This document shows, in pieces, positions 19,183-28,462 of a stretch of 64,000 nucleotides of DNA; position 1 is the stretch's first letter; each line of letters opens with the position of its first letter. This stretch comes from Sphingomonas piscis. Lineage in GTDB: Bacteria > Pseudomonadota > Alphaproteobacteria > Sphingomonadales > Sphingomonadaceae. The stretch spans positions 682,001 through 746,000 of the forward strand of contig NZ_CP049869.1 in assembly GCF_011300455.1 (NCBI RefSeq), written 5' to 3'. Under the pieces are notes generated by a model. The model saw only the letters and a list, made by a program, of their open reading frames with translations, searched no databases and was not told the origin of the DNA. The translations under genes and the position numbers were made by a program.

Positions 19183-21327
19183 ATGGACGAAGGTACGGAG
19201 CCTTCGGTCGGTCCATCATCGATCGAGAGGCGCTTCTTCAATCGGGAAATGAGCTGGCTCGCCTTCAACCGGCGCGTCCTCGAAGAAGCCTGCAACCCAC
19301 GCCACCCGTTGCTGGAGCGGCTTCGTTTCCTGTCCATTTCCGCGAACAATCTGGACGAATTCTTCATGGTCCGTGTCGCCGGCCTGAAGGCGCATCAGTC
19401 GCTCAAGGTCGAGGACGTCTCCATCGATGGTCTGACACCCTCGCAGCAGCTCGCCGCCATCATCGCCGAAGCCGACAGTCTGGTGAAAAGCCAGCATGAG
19501 GTCTGGGCGGTCCTCCGCTCCGAACTGGCCGAGGCGGGAATGACCGTCCTTGCCGGCGAGGAGCCGCTCGACGATGAAGCGGACGCCTGGCTCGACAAGC
19601 ATTTCCGCGAGCAGATCTTCCCCATCCTGACTCCACAGGCGATCGATCCGGCGCACCCCTTCCCGTTCATCCCGAACAAGGGTGCGTCTCTGATCTTTGA
19701 GCTGAAGCGCGGCCGCACCTCGGTGCGCGAGCTGATCATGACGCCTTCCAGCGTTCCGCGCTTCATCCGCATTCCGGGAAAGAACGCCCGCTACATCGCG
19801 CTGGAGGACCTGATCCGCCGCAAAACAGCCTACCTCTTCCCCCGCTACCAGGTGGTGCGCGGCGGCGGCTTCCGCCTCATCCGCGACAGCGACATCGAGA
19901 TAGAGGAGGAGGCGGAAGACCTCGCGCTTTACCTCGGCAAGGCGATCAAGCGGCGGCGCCGGGGCCGTGTCGTCCGGCTGGAGCTTGAGCCCGGCATGCC
20001 GGACAGCCTGGTCTCCGCGGTCCAGGAAGGGTTGGACGCCACCGGCGGCGCGATCATTTCAGAAACTCGTGGCTTGCTCGGCATGACCGACCTCTCGCAG
20101 CTGGTCGAGGAAGACCGGCCCGAACTCAAGTTCACGCCGTTCACACCGCGCTTCCCCGAGCGGGTCCGCGAACATGGCGGTGACTGCTTCGCGGCGATCA
20201 AGGAAAAGGACTTCCTCGTTCACCACCCGTACGAAAGCTTTGAGGTGGTGGTGGAATTCATCGAGCAGGCCGCCGCCGACCCGGATGTTGTCGCCATCAA
20301 GCAGACGCTTTACCGCGCGGGCAAGCAGTCGGCGATCATCCGCGCCCTCATCGACGCTGCCGAGGCTGGCAAGTCCGTCACCGCCGTCGTCGAATTGAAG
20401 GCGCGCTTCGACGAAGAACAGAATCTGGTTTGGGCCAATGCGCTCGAACGCGCTGGCGTCCAGGTCGTCTACGGCTTCATTGAATGGAAAACCCACGCGA
20501 AAGTGTCGATGGTCGTCCGGCGCGAGGAGAAGGGCTTTCGTACCTACTGCCACTTCGGCACCGGCAATTACCATCCGGTCACCGCCAAGGTGTACACCGA
20601 CCTCAGCTACTTCACCGCCGATGCGAAGATCGGCCGGGATGCGGTGAAGCTGTTCAACTACATCACCGGCTATCTGGAGCCCAAGACGCTCAACCACCTT
20701 GTCATGTCGCCGCAGCAGATGCGGGGCGAGATCATCCGCCTGATCGACGTCGAGATCGCCAATGCCAAGGCCGGCAAGCCGTCGGGCATCTGGGCCAAGT
20801 TCAACTCGCTTGTCGACCCCACCATCATCGAGAAATTGTACGAGGCAAGCGCGGCGGGCGTGAAAATCGATCTCGTCGTTCGCGGCATCTGCTGCCTTCG
20901 CCCCGGCGTTCCCGGGATGAGCGACAATATCTACGTCAAGTCGATCGTCGGCCGCTTCCTGGAGCATGGCCGGCTGTGGTGCTTCGGGAATGGCGAGGAA
21001 CTGCCCGGCCCGAATGCCAAGGTCTACATCAGTTCCGCCGATTGGATGCCGCGCAACTTCGATCGGCGCATCGAATATATGCTGCCGATCCAGAACCCGA
21101 CTGTCCATGCCCAGCTATTGGAGCAGGTCATGGTGGCCAACCTCATCGATAATGAGCAGAGCTGGCGCCTGAACCCGGACGGGTCCTACACCCGCATCGC
21201 GGCGGCGGAAGGACACGCCTTCAACCTGCACCAATATTTCATGTCCAACCCATCGCTGTCAGGCCGCGGCCAGGCGCTGAAGAAGGGCCGCCGGGTGCCC
21301 AAGCTGCGGTTCCAGCGTGGCCGCTAA
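19183..21327 (+). CDS. ppk1: Polyphosphate kinase 1
   Basis: A Ppk1 of 714 residues that reversibly polymerises the gamma phosphate of ATP into polyphosphate. It starts at the N-terminal domain ([19 protein letters not shown]) and includes [16 protein letters not shown], the [18 protein letters not shown] segment and the catalytic histidine region [20 protein letters not shown], then [18 protein letters not shown] used the ATG at 19183; a TTG 14 codons upstream would extend it. Ppk1 was found in RNA degradosome preparations in E. coli. Followed 81 bases later by a haem-oxygenase-like gene on the same strand. Confidence 0.95.
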   Translation: MDEGTEPSVGPSSIERRFFNREMSWLAFNRRVLEEACNPRHPLLERLRFLSISANNLDEFFMVRVAGLKAHQSLKVEDVSIDGLTPSQQLAAIIAEADSLVKSQHEVWAVLRSELAEAGMTVLAGEEPLDDEADAWLDKHFREQIFPILTPQAIDPAHPFPFIPNKGASLIFELKRGRTSVRELIMTPSSVPRFIRIPGKNARYIALEDLIRRKTAYLFPRYQVVRGGGFRLIRDSDIEIEEEAEDLALYLGKAIKRRRRGRVVRLELEPGMPDSLVSAVQEGLDATGGAIISETRGLLGMTDLSQLVEEDRPELKFTPFTPRFPERVREHGGDCFAAIKEKDFLVHHPYESFEVVVEFIEQAAADPDVVAIKQTLYRAGKQSAIIRALIDAAEAGKSVTAVVELKARFDEEQNLVWANALERAGVQVVYGFIEWKTHAKVSMVVRREEKGFRTYCHFGTGNYHPVTAKVYTDLSYFTADAKIGRDAVKLFNYITGYLEPKTLNHLVMSPQQMRGEIIRLIDVEIANAKAGKPSGIWAKFNSLVDPTIIEKLYEASAAGVKIDLVVRGICCLRPGVPGMSDNIYVKSIVGRFLEHGRLWCFGNGEELPGPNAKVYISSADWMPRNFDRRIEYMLPIQNPTVHAQLLEQVMVANLIDNEQSWRLNPDGSYTRIAAAEGHAFNLHQYFMSNPSLSGRGQALKKGRRVPKLRFQRGR

Positions 21328-21408
21328 CAAAGGTTAGCAAAGCCTTGTTTTCGGCTGGTCTTTAGACCCTGAACGGAACCAGAAACCGCGTGCGCCGGTT
21401 CTTTGAGC

Positions 21409-22308
21409 ATGGCAACATTGTTCAAATGGGAGGCCCGACCGGCCTCCATCGATCTCTTCGGAGAGGAGATTCAGCGCCGTCTAGCGCACTGGAACCGCGA
21501 CCGGCTGGCCCCTCGCTTCCCGGACGAAGACTGGAGCGACCGGCTCCATACCGATACCGAGATGCTGGAGCTTCAGGCGGCTTTTCTCGAACGTCTACGC
21601 GCGAAGGTGCGCTCCGCCGCGGCGGCGGCACCAACCGACGCGGATGGCTTTGTCGCCTGGTTCGAAGGGCTGAAGGCAAATGGCCCCGGTCAATTCGACC
21701 CATTATTCGACTGGCTCGCGGACAGCGCCAGCATGGAAGAGATGCGCTGGTACCTGGAGCAGGAGGCAGCGGGAGAGGCCGGTTTCGACGACCTGACCGC
21801 GCTGACCCAGATCAAGCTACCTGAGCGTGTGAAGCTGGAGCTTGCCCGCAACTATTGGGACGAAATGGGCCGCGGCAATCCCAAGGGGATGCATGGCCCG
21901 ATGCTCGAGCGGCTAGTCACGGCCTTGGAACTTCAGCCGTCGATCGAGACCACCTGTGCGGAAAGCCTTGCGCTCGCCAATGCAATGACCGCGATGGCAT
22001 CGCGCCGTGACTATGCGTGGCACGCCGTCGGCGCGCTTGGCGTCATCGAACTGACCGCACCGGACCGCTCGGCAGCCGTCGCGACTGGCCTGAAGCGCCT
22101 GGGCATCTCGCCCAAGACCCGCCTCTATTTCGATCTTCACGCCACATTGGACGTCAAGCATAGCGAGGAGTGGAACAAGGAGGCGATCGGGCCCGCCGTT
22201 GCCGAAGATCCGCGCCGTGCCCATGCCATTGCGGAAGGCGCACTAATGCGGCTGACGTGCGGCGCCCGCTGCTTCGAACGCTATCGCGCGACGCTCTGGC
22301 AGCGCTGA
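21409..22308 (+). CDS. Haem-oxygenase-like iron-containing redox enzyme family protein
   Basis: A 299-residue mostly helical protein resembling the haem-oxygenase-like di-iron oxidase family. Likely metal-ligand stretches are RWYLEQEAAGEAGFDDL (about residue 110), NYWDEMGRGNPKGMHGPMLERL (about 150-170) and YFDLHATLDVKHSEEW (about 245-260), which together supply the Glu, Asp and His spacing typical of such folds. Characterised relatives perform oxidative cleavages of small molecules; this one's substrate is unknown. ATG at 21409 chosen over TTG at 21403. It follows ppk1 and precedes tonB. Confidence 0.7.
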   Translation: MATLFKWEARPASIDLFGEEIQRRLAHWNRDRLAPRFPDEDWSDRLHTDTEMLELQAAFLERLRAKVRSAAAAAPTDADGFVAWFEGLKANGPGQFDPLFDWLADSASMEEMRWYLEQEAAGEAGFDDLTALTQIKLPERVKLELARNYWDEMGRGNPKGMHGPMLERLVTALELQPSIETTCAESLALANAMTAMASRRDYAWHAVGALGVIELTAPDRSAAVATGLKRLGISPKTRLYFDLHATLDVKHSEEWNKEAIGPAVAEDPRRAHAIAEGALMRLTCGARCFERYRATLWQR

Positions 22309-22357
22309 AAACCTTGTGCCCCCTTGTGCGTTTCGGTGACGCACAGGGAAAGGCACG

Positions 22358-23089
22358 ATGGCCAGCTACCGCGGCACGGCAAACGGGCAGGACAAGGCCA
22401 AGGCGGCCGCCGCGGTCCTGCTTGTCCATGCCGGGCTTGCTGCGCTTATCCTGACCGGCCTCAACCCGCAGGTCGTGCACCGTACCATCAGTGCACTGAA
22501 GACATTCGATGTCCGCCCCGACGTACCGCCGCCTCCGCCGCCACCGCCGCCGCAACCGGCGCGATCTTCCCCGGCGAAGGAGGCTGAAGGAATTGCAGGC
22601 AAGAAGGCAGAGCCGTCGCCGATCGTTCTCCCCGAACAGCGCGTTCCGCTGCCAGTGAAGCCGCCATTGCAAGCCGCCTCTGTCGCCGGCAGCGGAAGTG
22701 CCTCCAATGCCGGTGCTGCTGCAGTTGGCGAAGGCCCGGGCGCGGGAAATAACGGTTCGGGCCGCGGTGGCGGCGGCATCGGCGGCCGCGGTCCGGACTA
22801 TTCGAAGTTCACGCCGGTGCAGCGTATCTCACGCATTCCCAACCGAGAATATCGCCGGCTGGTCGCGGCAAGCGGCCGGGACTTCGGCACCGTCGGGCTC
22901 ACGCTCAAGGTCAACACGGACGGCAACCCGTCAAACTGCCGGATCGTCCGCACCAGCGGCGATCGCAGCGTCGATGCGCTGATGTGCCAGCTTGCGCTCA
23001 GCTATATCCGCTTCCGGCCCGCACGCGACGACCGTGGCCGTCCGGTGGCGCAGGATTATACCTGGTTTCCCGACTGGTCGCCCTATTAA
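22358..23089 (+). CDS. TonB-family energy transducer
   Basis: A 243-residue protein with the TonB plan: one N-terminal membrane anchor (AAAAVLLVHAGLAALILTGL, residues about 17-36), a periplasmic Pro-rich stretch (PPPPPPPPPQP, about residue 58), a Gly/Ser linker and a C-terminal TonB domain (GTVGLTLKVNTDGNPSNCRI, then SYIRFRPARDDRGRPV). It transmits proton-motive force from ExbB/ExbD to outer-membrane receptors. exbBD are not adjacent. A TonB-dependent receptor is encoded at 34.2-36.7 kb but any pairing is unproven. Convergent with the next gene, overlapping by 4 bases. Confidence 0.85.
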   Translation: MASYRGTANGQDKAKAAAAVLLVHAGLAALILTGLNPQVVHRTISALKTFDVRPDVPPPPPPPPPQPARSSPAKEAEGIAGKKAEPSPIVLPEQRVPLPVKPPLQAASVAGSGSASNAGAAAVGEGPGAGNNGSGRGGGGIGGRGPDYSKFTPVQRISRIPNREYRRLVAASGRDFGTVGLTLKVNTDGNPSNCRIVRTSGDRSVDALMCQLALSYIRFRPARDDRGRPVAQDYTWFPDWSPY

Positions 23090-24465
23090 GGTGCTGCGGC
23101 CGCGCTTCCGGCGCCAACCGGTTCGCCTGCCAGCCGCGCTGCGTCTCGTTTGTAGATGTCGTCGTAAAAGGCGACCGTGCCATTGTCGGGCACGGCCGTC
23201 AGATAGGTGATGTAGACGGGCACCGGGCGATCCAGATCGACGCGCTCCTCGGTCCCCGCGCCCTGCCATTCAAGGTGGCGGCCGAACAGCCACTCGCCAA
23301 GCCGGCTCGCATCCTCCAGCCGGACGCAGCCGCCGCTGAACAGCCGCGATGCCTCGCTAAGCAGCTCCTTTTCCGGGGTGTCGTGAAGGTACACGCCTTC
23401 CCGATTGGGAAACATGAACTTCATCCGTCCCATGCTGTTGTGCGGTCCGGGCAGCTGCCGCACCCACACTTCGGCTTTGTGATCCGCCACCGCCTTCCAA
23501 TCGACGGTTGCGGGATCCAGAATTTGCGGGTTGTCGCTGAAGTCGCTGACCACCTCGTAACCGCGACTCTTGAGGTAGCCGAGCCCCATCTTCACGACGT
23601 TCGGCGCGATGCGCTCCGCCGCCAGATCCGGCGGCACGTACCAATAGGGGTTGAGGTTGGCGAAGCGGATCAGCGCCGCCATCATGGGCGTCGGGTAGAT
23701 GGGCTTGCCGACTACGACGTTCATGCTGTCCGCCACCCGGCCATTCTCATAAGCGTAGAGTCGCTGGGCGGCGGCGTTGACCACGATGTAGCGCCCCTGA
23801 CCGCCAGGCAGCGTCCGCGCCCGCTGCAGATTCAGCCAAAGCAGCCGCCGCTGGTGGTCGTCGCCGTAGCTGCGGTCGGCCAGCGCCTGGCGAAGCTGCG
23901 CATACAAAGGGTTCATCCAGCCCATGTCGGTGATGAACTTCTCAAGCGACGGCGCCGCGGCCGCCTGGTCGAGCCACACACGGGCGTTCCGCGGGTGCGG
24001 CGCCAGCTCACGATCGACGAAATAGGTCTCGGAATTGGGAACGCGCCGGAGGTCGTTCACATAGTCCGCGAAAGCCTGCGAGAGCATGCGGTCAGCGCGG
24101 TCCACCGCCTTGGGCTTACCGCCCCAAGCCGCCTGCAGTGCACGGTCGAGCTCGGGCGCGTGATATTTCCGGGGGTCGAGGCCGTCGACATGGGCGCTGT
24201 CGAGCCGCTGAAGCAGCAATTGTGCGGCGCTGCCCGATTGGCGGGCAAGCCATAGCGGCGCACCGCCACGCGCGCGGTAGAAGTCGCCCAGACTTTGATC
24301 GTTGGGTTTAAGCTGCGCCGCCTGCGCAGCCGCCGGCACCGGCATAAGCGCCATCGGCCCGGCAAGTGCCAGGCCCATTGAGAAGATGACGCTGCCAGGA
24401 CGGTAAAAAATGCGCACCGGCAGCGATTTGCCGCCGGTGCGCACCCTAGGCAAACAATTCGTCAC
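23086..24465 (-). CDS. L,D-transpeptidase (YcbB/LdtD-like)
   Basis: A protein of up to 459 residues with a signal-type hydrophobic segment (about residues 26-47, ending PVPAAAQA). Then a peptidoglycan-binding-like region and a C-terminal YkuD catalytic domain with YLHDTPEKELL and the nucleophile in SGGCVRLEDASRLGEWL. These enzymes make 3-3 peptide cross-links in peptidoglycan or attach lipoproteins. The order and the pre-catalytic region (ERIAPNVVKMGLGYLKSRGY) resemble the large YcbB type. GTG at 24465 is the longest start; GTG codons 8-17 residues inside are equally possible. Confidence 0.88.
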   Translation of the reverse strand: MTNCLPRVRTGGKSLPVRIFYRPGSVIFSMGLALAGPMALMPVPAAAQAAQLKPNDQSLGDFYRARGGAPLWLARQSGSAAQLLLQRLDSAHVDGLDPRKYHAPELDRALQAAWGGKPKAVDRADRMLSQAFADYVNDLRRVPNSETYFVDRELAPHPRNARVWLDQAAAAPSLEKFITDMGWMNPLYAQLRQALADRSYGDDHQRRLLWLNLQRARTLPGGQGRYIVVNAAAQRLYAYENGRVADSMNVVVGKPIYPTPMMAALIRFANLNPYWYVPPDLAAERIAPNVVKMGLGYLKSRGYEVVSDFSDNPQILDPATVDWKAVADHKAEVWVRQLPGPHNSMGRMKFMFPNREGVYLHDTPEKELLSEASRLFSGGCVRLEDASRLGEWLFGRHLEWQGAGTEERVDLDRPVPVYITYLTAVPDNGTVAFYDDIYKRDAARLAGEPVGAGSAAAAP

Positions 24466-24474
24466 GAGTGGACG

Positions 24475-25035
24475 TTAGCCGCGCTCGCCCGAACGCGCCG
24501 GCGTCGAGTAAGTCGGCGTGGTCGTGGTCGTGGCCGGAGCACCCGAGTAATAGGTGCCGTTCTGGTAGTAACCATCGACGCGGCCGTCGCGGTCGTTGTC
24601 GGCCCAGACAGCGCCGGCGAGACCGCCGATGGCTGCACCGATCACCGCGCCCTCGAGCGGGTTGATGCCGCCGATGACTGCACCGGCAGCAGCGCCGAGC
24701 GCCGCGCCGCCGAGCGCACCGGTGGTGACGCGGCGAAGAGTGGGATCATAACCCTGCGGCTGACCGGCGTAATACTGGCCGTTGTAGTTGTAGCCGTCGA
24801 CATAGCCGTCGTTGTTGTTGTCCGACCAGACAGCACCGGCGAGACCGCCGATGCCGGCGCCAACCGCCGCACCTTCGATCACGCTCACGCCCGGAATGAC
24901 TGCGCCGGCAGCAGCGCCCAGCGCGGCGCCACCGGCCGCTCCCTGGGCGATGTCGCCGTTCTGCGCCGTGCTCGTGCAAGCGGCGAGCGACAGCGAGCTT
25001 GCAAGCGTCACCGCGATAATGGATTTCCGCATCAT
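24475..25035 (-). CDS. Duplicated glycine-zipper lipoprotein with EF-hand-like loops
   Basis: A 186-residue lipoprotein (MMRKSIIAVTLASSLSLAAC, lipobox LAAC). The mature part is a tandem duplication. Each half has a glycine-zipper hydrophobic segment (GGAALGAAAGAVIPG and GGAALGAAAGAVIGG, then a second one ending GGLAGAVW) followed by a hydrophilic loop (DNNNDGYVDGYNYNGQYY and DNDRDGRVDGYYQNGTYY). The loops resemble DxDxDG calcium-binding loops. Glycine zippers usually pack in membranes. The ATG at 25035 has GGGAG seven bases upstream. It lies about 170 bases from the divergent ArsC-like gene. Function is unknown. Confidence 0.8.
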   Translation of the reverse strand: MMRKSIIAVTLASSLSLAACTSTAQNGDIAQGAAGGAALGAAAGAVIPGVSVIEGAAVGAGIGGLAGAVWSDNNNDGYVDGYNYNGQYYAGQPQGYDPTLRRVTTGALGGAALGAAAGAVIGGINPLEGAVIGAAIGGLAGAVWADNDRDGRVDGYYQNGTYYSGAPATTTTTPTYSTPARSGERG

Positions 25036-25202
25036 TGTTCTCCCGTTGTAGTTAAACTGTGGACCATGCACGGACCCTTTGACCCCGGCCAATCGCACGT
25101 GTCACAGCGCAGGAACGACACATTGCCCATATCGTTCCGGATGTGCAGCAAGCGTGCCGTCGGCTCTTCAGCCACCTGTGGGCACATGCGGATTTCTGTA
25201 AC

Positions 25203-25550
25203 GTGAACGTAACGATCTACCACAATCCCGCGTGCGGCACCTCGCGCAAGACACTCGCGATCCTGCAAGAAGCCGACGCCAACATCACGGTCATCGAATA
25301 CCTGAAGAATCCGCCAAGTCGGGAGGAGTTGCAGAGGATCTATATTCGTGGCGGCATGACGCCACGGCAAGGTCTTCGCGCCAAGGAGCCGCTGGCGGAG
25401 GAGCTTGGCCTCACCCAACCCGTAGCGTCCGACGACGCAATCCTGGATGCGATGGTTCGCCATCCCATCCTCATCAACCGGCCGCTGGTCGAAACCGACA
25501 AGGGCGTTCGCCTGTGCCGGCCTCAGGAATTGGTGCGGGAGCTTCTCTGA
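25203..25550 (+). CDS. ArsC/Spx-fold arsenate reductase-like protein
   Basis: A 115-residue thioredoxin-fold protein of the ArsC family, from GTG at 25203. The catalytic cysteine is in [16 protein letters not shown] (Cys-X3-Arg-type pattern), and the C-terminus [16 protein letters not shown] is conserved. Canonical glutaredoxin-coupled ArsC reduces arsenate to arsenite; related YffB-like proteins do not. No arsenic resistance genes are nearby, so I do not give a gene symbol. The next gene (aat) begins 34 bases downstream. Confidence 0.82.
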   Translation: MNVTIYHNPACGTSRKTLAILQEADANITVIEYLKNPPSREELQRIYIRGGMTPRQGLRAKEPLAEELGLTQPVASDDAILDAMVRHPILINRPLVETDKGVRLCRPQELVRELL

Positions 25551-25584
25551 CCGCCGCTTCACGCCCGCTCCCGAAGAACTGCGA

Positions 25585-26280
25585 ATGAGCCGGCTGGACG
25601 CCCGGCTGCTGCTTCGCGGCTATGCGGCGGGCATTTTCCCGATGGCCGACAGCCGCGATGCCGACGACCTGTTCTGGGTCGAGCCGCGGGTCCGCGCCAT
25701 TCTTCCGCTCGACAGGTTCCACCTGTCGCGGTCGCTTCGCCGAACGGTCGTTGCCGGCCGCTTCAGCGTTACCCGCGACCGTGATTTCGGCGCCGTGATC
25801 GCGGCCTGCGCCGAGCGGGAGGAGACGTGGATCAATGCGGAGATCGAACGCGCCATGCTGGACCTCCATCTCCGCGGCCACGCTCACTCGGTGGAAGTTT
25901 GGCTGGGCGATGCGCTGGCTGGCGGCCTTTACGGAGTGAAGCTCGGCCGCGCCTTCTTCGGCGAAAGCATGTTCAGCCGGGCCACCGACGCGTCAAAGGT
26001 CGCTCTCGCCTGGCTGGTGGCACGTCTTCGCGCGGGCCGCTTCACCCTGCTCGACTGTCAGTTCATGACCGACCATCTCGCCTCGTTGGGCGCCGTTGAG
26101 GTGCCCCGCGATGCCTACCTTCAGTTGTTGAATTCGGCCGTGTCCGGCGCTGCTGGTGGAGGCGAGGAGTTCCCGCGTCCCGACTTCCTGGCGCTGGATT
26201 CGCTGGTGGATGCCGACGCGTCGGGCACCGCCACACCTGCCGGAAAGCTCATTGCGCAACTCTTGACCCAGACGTCGTAG
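25585..26280 (+). CDS. aat: Leucyl/phenylalanyl-tRNA-protein transferase
   Basis: A 231-residue enzyme that adds Leu or Phe to proteins with N-terminal Arg or Lys, marking them for ClpS-ClpAP degradation. Family segments are [26 protein letters not shown], the [32 protein letters not shown] stretch (positions about 116-145) and [25 protein letters not shown] at 25585 chosen for the standard N-terminus [16 protein letters not shown]. Its last 160 bases overlap the convergent DUF2155 gene; both ends look conserved. Confidence 0.93.
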   Translation: MSRLDARLLLRGYAAGIFPMADSRDADDLFWVEPRVRAILPLDRFHLSRSLRRTVVAGRFSVTRDRDFGAVIAACAEREETWINAEIERAMLDLHLRGHAHSVEVWLGDALAGGLYGVKLGRAFFGESMFSRATDASKVALAWLVARLRAGRFTLLDCQFMTDHLASLGAVEVPRDAYLQLLNSAVSGAAGGGEEFPRPDFLALDSLVDADASGTATPAGKLIAQLLTQTS

Positions 26281-26707
26281 ACCGGGTGCTCGACAACGTT
26301 CAGAGACGGCGACTCCTTGTAGACCCAGCCTGAAAACACCCGCTTCCATTGCGAGTCCGTCTGGAGAGAGTCGACTTGCACAAAGGCGCCGGTCAGCTTC
26401 TCCGTTTCCCACGGCGCAGTCGTTTCGCACGCCCGCAGGCGGACGATCACGTCCTTCACCTTGATTGCCTGACCGGGCCGCATCGACAGGTCGCGGACGA
26501 TCCCGTTGCGCTTATTGAGCAGGCCGATCACCGCGACCCTTTGGTTCATCGGCGTAATCCCCGGAGCGTTGGGGCGGGCGGCGGAGCTCCGGCGACGGCG
26601 CGCGGCTTGCCTGCGGCCTCGTTGCCTTCAGCCTGATTGTCGGTTGGCTGTGCCTTGCAGCCGGCCAGCAGCACCGCGCCGACCCCGATCAGCAGCGGCA
26701 GGCGCAT
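26121..26707 (-). pseudogene. DUF2155 envelope protein, reading frame broken once
   Basis: Two leftward frames give one DUF2155 protein. The first (26546-26707, ATG at 26707) is a lipoprotein signal (MRLPLLIGVGAVLLAGC) and a Pro-rich linker. The second begins about 26549 and contains RVAVIGLLNKRNG, DVIVRLRACETTAPWE, LTGAFVQVD and [18 protein letters not shown], the family core. The frames join at CCCC 26559-26562 if one base is added. Alternatively the second frame starts at its own ATG (26549), coupled by GATGA. The long Ser/Pro-rich tail overlaps aat. DUF2155 function is unknown; in Alphaproteobacteria it commonly follows NDUFA12, as here. Confidence 0.75.
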
Positions 26708-26709
26708 GC

Positions 26710-27093
26710 TCAGTCCGGGGTCCAGGGCTGATAGTCGCCGGTCGAGAGCGGCCGCACCTTGCCGCTGCCGAGCGCTCCGTCCGGACGGAAGGCCGCCATG
26801 GTGCCGGTGAGGTTCGGCTCCGGCTTCTGCTGGAACGTCCGGACCGGCGGAAGCGACTTCTCCGGCAAGTCGTCGATGGTTCCGCGGAGCCATGCCTGCC
26901 ACGCGGGCGGGACTCGGCTGCCGTCATTATTGCCGTCGTAGATGACCCAGCGGCGAGCCGGATCCTTCTTGTGCTGGTAATAGATGTTGCCGGAATCGTC
27001 GCGGCCGACCTCCCTGCCCTTGCTCCGCGTGAACAAGGCGGTTCCGACGGTGGCGCCGTTCCACCAGGTGAAGGTCTTGGCCAGGAATCCCAT
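26710..27093 (-). CDS. NDUFA12-family NADH:ubiquinone oxidoreductase subunit
   Basis: A 127-residue homologue of the mitochondrial complex I accessory subunit NDUFA12 (B17.2). Visible are FTWWNGATVGTALFT, VGRDDSGNIYYQHKK and RRWVIYDGNNDGSRVPPAWQAWL, all typical. This subunit occurs with complex I in Alphaproteobacteria and probably stabilises it at the cytoplasmic side. The nuo operon itself is not in the window. Two bases separate its stop from the DUF2155 start (TGAGCATG), so the two are cotranscribed. Confidence 0.93.
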   Translation of the reverse strand: MGFLAKTFTWWNGATVGTALFTRSKGREVGRDDSGNIYYQHKKDPARRWVIYDGNNDGSRVPPAWQAWLRGTIDDLPEKSLPPVRTFQQKPEPNLTGTMAAFRPDGALGSGKVRPLSTGDYQPWTPD

Positions 27094-27156
27094 GCATGGA
27101 GCCTCTGCCGCGTCCGGCGAACGAGTGCAAGCGCCGCGCTGGCGAGTCCCCGCGGC

Positions 27157-27993
27157 TCAGCAGCCGCTCGGCACGATCTCGAACAGCTTGGTCCAATATT
27201 TGCCGGTCACGAACAGCCGGTCGCCCGCTTCGTCATAAGCAATGCCGTTGGGAACCGCCTCCACATCGCTGCCACCTGCTTGCCGGCGAAGCTCGGAAAG
27301 ATCCATGACCGACCGCACGGCTCCGGACGCCGGGTCGAAGATGACGACCTGATTGGTTGTCCAGACGTTGGCCATCAGCGCACCTCGGCGCCACTCGAGC
27401 TCGTTGATGTTGGCCACCGGTTGGCCGCCGGCATTCACGGTGAAGGTCCGGACCACCTTCATGCTCTTGGGGTCGAGCACCCGTACGACGGGCGTGCCGT
27501 CGCTCATGAAGATTTGCTTGCCGTCGTTGGTCAGGCCCCAGCCTTCGCCCGTGTAGGAGAACTCGCCCGTCTTGCGGAACGTCCTGGCGTTCCAGCGGAA
27601 GCCTTTGCCTTCCTTCCAGGTGACGCTGAACATCTCATTGCCCAGCTTGGTGAGACCCTCGCCGAAATAGGGAGGCGGCACCACCGCCTGCTGAAGCACC
27701 TTGCCGTCCGACAGCCGGACCCGGCGCACACCCGATTGCCCGACCATGCCGGTGCTTTCGTAAAGCTGGCCGCCGTCGAACAGCAGCCCTTCGGTGAAAG
27801 CCTTGGGGTCATGGGGGTAGGACTTGCGGACCGTAAAGGTGCACAATGTCGGAAGGATCGGCTCGGCGATCGCCGGCGCCGAACTTGCCTCGGCGGCGCT
27901 GTTGCCGGTGGCCGCGCGCGGGCCGCAGGTTGCAACGACCGTCCCCAGCAGAAGGGCGGCAACGACCTGAAGAGACTTGGTCGACCGTCTCAT
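27157..27993 (-). CDS. Glutaminyl-peptide cyclotransferase (plant-type, beta-propeller)
   Basis: A 278-residue exported protein. The N-terminus MRRSTKSLQVVAALLLGTVV plus an ATCGP lipobox-like site suggests a lipoprotein. The body is a five-bladed propeller of the glutamine cyclotransferase family: SYPHDPKAFTEGLLFDGGQLYESTGMVGQSGVR (positions about 45-77), GLTNDGKQIFMSDGT, INELEWRRGALMANVW and PNGIAYDEAGDRLFVTGKYW. Such enzymes form N-terminal pyroglutamate. ATG at 27993, one base after the stop of DUF192 (27995-27997), so it is in the same operon. Confidence 0.88.
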   Translation of the reverse strand: MRRSTKSLQVVAALLLGTVVATCGPRAATGNSAAEASSAPAIAEPILPTLCTFTVRKSYPHDPKAFTEGLLFDGGQLYESTGMVGQSGVRRVRLSDGKVLQQAVVPPPYFGEGLTKLGNEMFSVTWKEGKGFRWNARTFRKTGEFSYTGEGWGLTNDGKQIFMSDGTPVVRVLDPKSMKVVRTFTVNAGGQPVANINELEWRRGALMANVWTTNQVVIFDPASGAVRSVMDLSELRRQAGGSDVEAVPNGIAYDEAGDRLFVTGKYWTKLFEIVPSGC

Positions 27994-27994
27994 C

Positions 27995-28462
27995 TCAGTG
28001 CGGCCATTCGACTTTGTCGCCAACCTTGATGCCTAGCTCGGCTGCTCGCCCGCCAGGGATTTCAAGGACGGCGATCACCGCCTCCGTCGAGACGACCGGC
28101 TCAAGCGATTGCGGCACAGCGTCTGCCCCGATCGTGGCGATGGTGCCATCCGGCCGGATGAAGATCATGTCGATCGGGATCAGCATATTCTTCATCCACA
28201 GGCTGACCGGCCGCGGCGGTTCGAACGGGAAAACCATGCCGTGATCGGCTGGCAGCAACTTGCGGAACATCAAGCCCTTTTCCTGTTCCTCGGGAGTGTC
28301 CGCTACCTCGACCGTGAAACGATGAGTCCTGCCGCTTGAAACGATGGTCAATGGCACGGTGCGATGTTCGGGCGCGGGCAGCTCCACGTTGGTCGCCTCG
28401 GAAGTTTGCTGATTGTTGCAGGCCCCCAGCGCGGCGGCAGACAGCAGGGCCGCCGTGATCAG
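27995..28462 (-). CDS. DUF192 lipoprotein-like protein with probable non-ATG start
   Basis: A DUF192 domain of about 120 residues preceded by a lipoprotein-like signal ([15 protein letters not shown]). Domain segments are [19 protein letters not shown], the [29 protein letters not shown] stretch and [24 protein letters not shown]. No in-frame ATG, GTG or TTG lies near the signal. A CTG at 28460-28462 overlaps the stop of the upstream cold-shock gene as CTGA, which I take as the start (155 residues). A lost base upstream is the alternative. DUF192 function is unknown. Confidence 0.75.
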   Translation of the reverse strand: MITAALLSAAALGACNNQQTSEATNVELPAPEHRTVPLTIVSSGRTHRFTVEVADTPEEQEKGLMFRKLLPADHGMVFPFEPPRPVSLWMKNMLIPIDMIFIRPDGTIATIGADAVPQSLEPVVSTEAVIAVLEIPGGRAAELGIKVGDKVEWPH

